Assembly: GCA_024663395.1 (NCBI GenBank)
Contig: JANFAH010000017.1
Coordinates: forward strand, 806,001 to 870,000
DNA length: 64,000 nt
Direction of reading: 5' to 3'
Origin: Pisolithus tinctorius
Lineage: Eukaryota > Basidiomycota > Agaricomycetes > Boletales > Pisolithaceae
The notes under the pieces are model-generated. The model had not been told where the DNA came from. It ran no database searches and saw nothing but the letters and a program-made list of their open reading frames with translations. The position numbers were made by a program, and so were the translations under genes. The stretch's first letter is position 1, and each line of letters begins with the position of its first letter. This document shows positions 58,760-64,000 of the stretch, piece by piece.

Positions 58760-59699
58760 GAAGCCAGCTGGCACCAGCACATCATCCCTGCCTTTCTCCA
58801 AAGGAGACTCCCAGCAAGTCTATGATGTGATAGCCCACAGATGGGCCTTCTCAACAAGAGAAACCTATGGCTCTGGCCTCCTCATCTTCCACACCTTCTG
58901 GAATGCAAAAGGAGTCCCAGAAACTCAATGAGCCTCTGCCTCTTCTGAATTTGTTTCCCTGTTCATATCAACCATGTCCAGCACATCTACCAATGCCACT
59001 ATTGTAAATGACTTCTGTGGGGTTTTTGCATGGAGCATCATCCATGGTATCACCTGGTCAATGAATTAAGCAGAAACTAATGCCCTACTCTTAGCATCCA
59101 AGGCTTTATCCCCCCTTCTTTGAAGTGCCCACTCCACAAGCCATACACAGTTGACACCATCACCACCAATTCAACCTTGGCAACCCCCTCAATGTAGTCA
59201 TCTTCATTTGTCTCATGACCATCTTCACCACTGCTCACACAGGAGAATTTACCACAGTGAACCTCAATGCATTCAACCCAGCAACTCATGTGGCCCATCA
59301 GAGTGTCAGTATCCACTTGCCAGGGTCTTGAGGTAACAAAATTCCACAGCCTGTGAACCAAAATGGCTCAGCAGGGCAAAGACATCTGTTGGGCAAAAAT
59401 GAATGGCCTGGCAGATTTTCAGGAAGCACTGGAAAAGCATCTCAAGGCCACAGATCCTCCCCTGCACAAACATGTCTTTGCATATTGCTCCCAAGGCAGT
59501 CACTGGCCTTTGACCAAACAGAAGTTCCTCAAAATATTAGACTCAGCCCTTGAGAACACTGGTTTCCTAGCCCTAAAGGGGCATGGCATCTGCATCAGTT
59601 CAACTCTAGAAATACCTATTCAGAAATATCCCTTTTGATATCATGAAGAGCAAGGGTCATTGGGCCAACAATGTGTTCCTGATTTTATCAGTAACTTGA
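58760..59699 (+). pseudogene. Decayed tyrosine-recombinase-type (Crypton-like) transposon gene
   Basis: The blocks AHRWAFSTRETYGSGLLIFH, SSEFVSLFISTMSS, VFAWSIIHGITWSMN, DICWAKMNGLADF, HWPLTKQKFLKILD, GHGICISSTLE and, one frame over, PFDIMKSKGHWANN follow the order of the Agaricomycete site-specific recombinase-like family (core-binding N-terminal region, then the HxxR and H/W boxes of the catalytic domain). Stops interrupt it at TGA after PETQ, at TAA after WSMN and elsewhere. The catalytic HxxR box reads HGIC, as expected if CGC became TGC. The tyrosine-bearing C-terminus is missing. Confidence 0.6.
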
Positions 59700-59970
59700 T
59701 GAAGTTTCTGAAGTCCTGATTTTGCTTCTAAAGCTCCGATTTTCACATCTGACATCCTGATGATTTGATGAACCTGATATTTAAAATTGTAAAGTTCTGA
59801 TTTTATTTCTGACATTCTGAATTTTGGTCTGATGGTCAGAAAAAATCTCTGATGTCAGATTTCCTCAGGTCATAAGAATAGTGGAAGAGAAATCTGAACT
59901 TCATTTTCTCAGATCATCAGCATGTCAGAAGGAAATCAGACCTTCAGAAATTTTGTCAAGTTGCTGATGT
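59670..59970. repeat. Low-complexity CTGATTTT-rich stretch
   Basis: Many degenerate short units (TCTGA-TTTT, CATCTGA, TTTCTGAC) repeat across 300 bases, also as inverted TCAGA forms. No coding potential. Confidence 0.6.
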
Positions 59971-60010
59971 TGCCTTAGAAGGCATGTGATGAGACCTAAA
60001 CAACAGGGTT

Positions 60011-60379
60011 TGTTGTAGGCTCGCACCAAGAACCAACAGAAAAGAAGAAAGAGAGAGCAAAGGAGACGGTTTAGAAGCAGGCGACTTTAGGACTCGAAGA
60101 CCCAAATGAACTAGCTTAGAGCTAGTTGGGTGATTGAGGAATGGTACTTATACTATGGTACACGAGGCAACGGTGAGGCATACATGAGGTCCGTGACACC
60201 ATAGTGATGTCATGATGATATCACAGTGGAGCGGAATGCACCAGAAGGAGAAAGCACGGCAAAGGCAAGGCGAGGCCCAGACTGGAGTGCGGACCGAGAT
60301 CAAGAGATAAGATAAGACGAAAAGATTAGATAAGAGAAAAAGGAAAAGAGAAGAAAAGAAAAGAGTACGTATCGTAACA
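60011..60379 (-). repeat. 3' LTR of the Gypsy element
   Basis: On minus it starts TGTTACGATACGTACTC and ends GCCTACAACA, with TGTT...AACA termini. The polypurine tract AAGGAGGGGATAG (60380-60392) sits directly upstream. The 369-bp length is normal for fungal Gypsy elements. Confidence 0.8.
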
Positions 60380-60390
60380 CTATCCCCTCC

Positions 60391-63300
60391 TTAGAAATCG
60401 ACTTCCAGGCGATTGAAGGTAGGAACAGTGTCAGTAAAGTTCTCTAGAGGTCTGAAGAGGGAGGAAAAGAGAGAAGAGTCCATGCCACGGAGTTTTCGGG
60501 GGGCAGAGGGGTTACGACGGTGGAAGTCCTTGACGGCACCAGGGGCAGACTTTAGGGCGGACTCAGGTTCCCAAGTGCGATCCTCGTCATGGTAGCCCTT
60601 CCAATGGACGAGGTATTCAAGCCTGTTCCATTTTAGGCGAGAATCGGTGATGTAATCCACCTCAAACTCCTCGTCGCCCTCGTGTCCTACCACTGGTCCT
60701 GGGCGAGTGATGGTTTGGCCCTCCAAAGGCCCTTTGTAGGGTTTTACCCGAGAAACATTAACGACTGGATGGATTTTGAGGGTCTTTGGGAGTTTCAATT
60801 CTACCGCATTGGGTTTTAATGAAACAACCTTGTAAGGACTGATCCAGCATTCTGTGAGTTTCCTGGAGGGGCGACCAGAGAGGGAGATGCGGGAGGTCTC
60901 CAGCCAAACCATGTCACCAACCGAGTAGGAGGGGGCGTTAGAGCGAGACGCATCTGCAGACACCTTCATTCGTTCTGCAGCTTTGTCCAAAGCCTTCTTT
61001 GTGTCCTCCAAAACCTTAGCGAGGTCAACAGCGTGATCTGTAGCTGCCTCTGCCTTGGAAGGGAAGGGTTCCACGCCCATCCTGGGGGTGTAGGAACGAG
61101 TAACTGAGAAGGGACTTTTGCCAGTAGACTCCTGTCGCTTGTTATTATAGGAGAACTGGGCGACCTTAAGCCAAGAAGGCCAAGAATCCTGTCGGTCATT
61201 GACAAAGAGGCGGAGATACTGCTGCAGGTCCTGGTTAAGGCGTTCTGTCTGGCCATCTGTTTGAGGATGGAAGGCGGTGGAGAGCTTGGGTTTGACCCCA
61301 AGCATTTTGCAAAGCTCAGTGGTGAAAGCACTGGCAAACTGGGGGCCCCGATCCGAGATGATGGAGGAAGGTAGTCCGTGCTGGGTCCACACATGATCCC
61401 GAAAGAGTTCCGCAGTTTGAAGTGAGGAAACCTCTTTGGTAGTGGGGGCAAAGACCACCTCCTTCGAAAACCTATCTACCACCACCATGACGTTGTCAAA
61501 GCCCTGTGCCTCCGGTAGCTCCATGAAGTCAACCGAGATGTCAGTCCAAGGTCGTTCTGGGACGGGATTCGGAAGGAGTTTTCCTGCAGGAGGAACCCTA
61601 GAACTCTTAGCCATTTGGCAGCAGTGACATGCCGAGACGTAGTCTTTAACAGTGGCGGTCATTCCAGGCCAAACATAGCTGCGGGAGACGAGTTCCAGAG
61701 TTTTCTTCCATCCAGGGTGTCCTGCAAACAGGGTGTCATGGTGTTTTTCAAGGCAGTGAACCCTGACAGCGGGCGGAACATAGACCTTCTCCTGACAGAT
61801 GTACAGTCCCTCCTTAAGGACAGACCCCTCTGGTTGCGGTGTTACCGAGGAGGCAGACTTCAGAGTGAGAACAAGATCAACATCTTCTCCTACCATCAGG
61901 GTAGCTGCTACCCTGGAGGGGTCTAGCATCGTGACCCCCTGATTATCTGACTCTTTCGGCTCGTGATCCTCCCTTCTAGAAAGGGCGTCAGCCTTAGCCA
62001 TTGAAGACCCGGGCTTGTACACCAGCTTGTAGTTGAAGCGAGAGAGGTACTGGGCCCAGCGTGCCTGGCGACGGTCCAGGTTTTGCGCCTTCATGAAATA
62101 CTGGAGATTTGCATGATCTGTCCAGATCTCAAACTGATAAGGGGTGGCCTCGAGGTAGTGTCGCCACATTTCCAGGGCACGAATTATGGCCAACATCTCC
62201 TTGTCAAAGACCTGATAATTTCGTTCGGGAGGGGACATGGAATGGGAGTAGAAGGCGACAGGTCGCCAGAGGTCATCTTCACATTTCACAGAGAGGACAG
62301 CACCAGTGGCAAAGTCAGAAGCATCGGTCTCTAGACGAAACTCTCTGTCCTGATCTGGGAATGCAAGGACAGGGGCGGTGGTAAAAGCGAGTTTCAAAGC
62401 GTCGAAGGCTTGCTGTTCTCGGGGTCCCCAGGTCCAAAGTTGATCCTTTTTTGTGAGGTCATTGAGTGGACGAGCGATTTGTGCAAAGTCCTTGATGAAG
62501 CGACGATAGAAGTTCGCTAGCCCCAAGAAAGCTCGTACCGAGCGGACCTTCGTAGGAACCGGCCACTCGGTTATGGCCTTGACCTTACTTTCATCCATAC
62601 TGACTCCTTCAGTTCCAACCACCATGCCCAAGAACTCTACCCACTTCTGTTTGAAGAAGCATTTCTCCGGTTTGACGAAGAGGTCGTTTTCTTCCAACCT
62701 CCTTAGTACCTCCAGGACTATTCTGTCATGCTCCTTTTCGTCGTCTGTTTTCGTGAAGATCATCAGGTCGTCGATATAGACTACGAGGACATCCTCCATA
62801 TCACCGAAGATGTCGTTCATCATATTCTGGAAGGTAGACGGCAAGTTGCAGAGGCCGAAGTACATGACCAGTGGTTCGTAGGCCCCCTTATGGGTGACGA
62901 AGGCAGCCTTCCACTCATCTCCTTCCTTGACACGAACGTTGTTGTATCCCCATCAGAGATCCATCTTGGTGAAGAGCTTACAGCCCTTGAGCTTGTCAAC
63001 GAGCTGAGAAATGAGGGGGAGAGGGTAGGCATTCTTGACCGTATGTTCATTAAGATAGCAGTAGTCCTGTACCATACGCTTCTTCCCATCTTTCTTTGGA
63101 ACGAAGAACACGGGGGATGTCTGAGGGGATTTCGAGGGTCGGATGTATCCTTTTCGTAACTGATCCTCAAGGAAATCCGACACCTCCTTTTGTTCCTCGA
63201 CAGAGAGTGGAATGAGACGACCACGTTTGGGAGTGAAGGTTTCTTTAAGATCGATGGCGTGATCCCAGGGTTTACGAAGTGGCATCCTTTCCGATTCTTC

Positions 63301-64000
63301 CTTCGAGAACACCTTCAGGTACTGATGATACTCCTTCGGAACGAGCTCCTCAGTAGTCCCGGTTCGAACCCTGGTGGAGCGGAGCTTCGGATAGAGGTAC
63401 TGCATGTCCTGTGCCTCTCGCTCCTCTGCCATTCTTTCTGCTCTTGTCCTTGGGGCCAGATCATGACACTCGCGGGGACATCGGGACAACTTCACCTGCT
63501 TGGTTTCCCAACACACCTCTGGATTGTGTTTTCGTAGCCAAGTGTAGCTGAGTATGAGGGGGTGCGTGCCGAGCGTGGTGACCTGAGCCCAGACAGACTC
63601 TCGGTGGCCCTGATAGTTCATAACGAGAGAGGCGATGTGGGTGATATTGCCTGCCACGTTAGGGGTTCCATCGACATTAAGGACAGCGACGGGGCGACCA
63701 AGCTTGATCAGGGGAACATCGTTTTTATCAGCCCATTCCTTGTCCAAGAAGGTGTCGTTGGCTCCTGAATCCACCAATGCTTTTACACTCCATTTCTTTT
63801 CTCGTCCTTCCAACACTACTTCCAACTCCAACTCTGCCTTCGGATCTGCTGTTCTTATTTTCGGGGTTTCTTTTGTTCTCTGGATAGGCGTGTTTTTATT
63901 TTTATCGCAAGAGGAATTAAGCACTGGTAGTTTTACATCCGTGGCCGTGCCCACTGGGGTCGCCTCTTCAGATGGTACAGTAGTCTCCGAGTTAAATATA
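60391..64000 (-). pseudogene. Gypsy Pol polyprotein with one in-frame stop
   Basis: One frame is open from the right edge to 60391 except for TGA at 62953-62955. Seen in order: aspartic protease ([13 protein letters not shown], about 63770), RT ([34 protein letters not shown] at about 62780), RNase H (LETDASDFATGAVLS, about 62320), integrase zinc module (H-x4-H, C-x2-C in HAGHPGW-like and ACHCCQM context, about 61700-61630), integrase catalytic D, D, E (VDFMELPEA, SDRGPQFAS, FHPQTDGQTERLNQ) and a C-terminal chromodomain (YLVHWKGY, TWEPESAL, about 60620-60560). The stop falls in KMDL-stop-WGYNNVRV, where Arg is conserved, so CGA to TGA explains it. [10 protein letters not shown] has Cys where Arg is usual, again a CpG change. 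Chromodomains in this family direct integration to chromatin marks. Confidence 0.88.

Larger units (their letters stand above)
60011..64000 (-). mobile_element. Ty3/Gypsy LTR retrotransposon with chromodomain, partial
   Basis: Order on minus is protease, reverse transcriptase, RNase H, integrase, chromodomain, polypurine tract, 3' LTR. The 5' LTR and gag lie beyond the right edge. CpG content rises abruptly at its left border compared with the preceding 5 kb, which fits a later arrival. Confidence 0.9.

Noticed and set aside
60001..60020. Target-site duplication of the Gypsy element
   Set aside because: Only the 3' flank is in the window, so a duplication cannot be judged.

Overview
The window comes from a filamentous basidiomycete, most likely an Agaricomycete. 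The evidence is many short introns (about 47-60 nt), basidiomycete-type families (a DUF6593 protein, an F-box/LRR-like protein, a NACHT-WD40 STAND protein), a Cin1-like intersectin gene and a chromodomain Ty3/Gypsy element. Species cannot be assigned from sequence alone.

Layout. 1-10.49 kb: minus-strand hybrid polyketide synthase-NRPS (KS-AT-DH-psiMT-psiKR-ER-KR-ACP-C-A), cut by the left window edge at the A10 motif. 10.5-14.6 kb: no recognisable gene. 14.6-20.1 kb: a disordered hypothetical protein, a possible small membrane protein, an F-box-like gene and a decayed second copy of that gene. 20.9-25.0 kb: a DUF2235 lipase-like protein with an ARM/HEAT-like tail. 27.7-28.4 kb: DUF6593. 28.6-36.0 kb: an EH / coiled-coil / WH2 / SH3-SH3 / DH-PH intersectin (Pan1/Cin1 type), broken by several apparent single-base indels. 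36.4-50.7 kb: a repeat-rich, AT-richer block. Here pieces of an inositol polyphosphate kinase (IPK) gene and a second copy of the intersectin 3' end are interleaved with a 752-bp foldback element, an 8.6-kb segment bounded by inverted repeats, two minisatellites, a transposon-type gene, and a gene whose first exon mimics the histone H3 tail and leads into a PHD-like finger. 52.0-57.2 kb: a NACHT-WD40 gene with 14 near-identical WD repeats. 58.7-59.7 kb: a decayed tyrosine-recombinase-type transposon gene. 60.0-64.0 kb: a minus-strand chromodomain Ty3/Gypsy element with its 3' LTR, running off the right edge.

General observations. (1) Several genes recover conserved protein sequence only if the reading frame is shifted by one base, often at homopolymers. 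This is either uncorrected sequencing error or recent decay, and it limits every gene model here. (2) In the mobile-element part many stops and lost catalytic residues are explained by C-to-T changes, several at CpG. A block from about 54.57 to 60.02 kb is almost free of CpG, with its edge inside the NACHT-WD40 gene. (3) The most unusual single item is the H3-tail mimic plus PHD-like finger gene at 42.05-43.64 kb.
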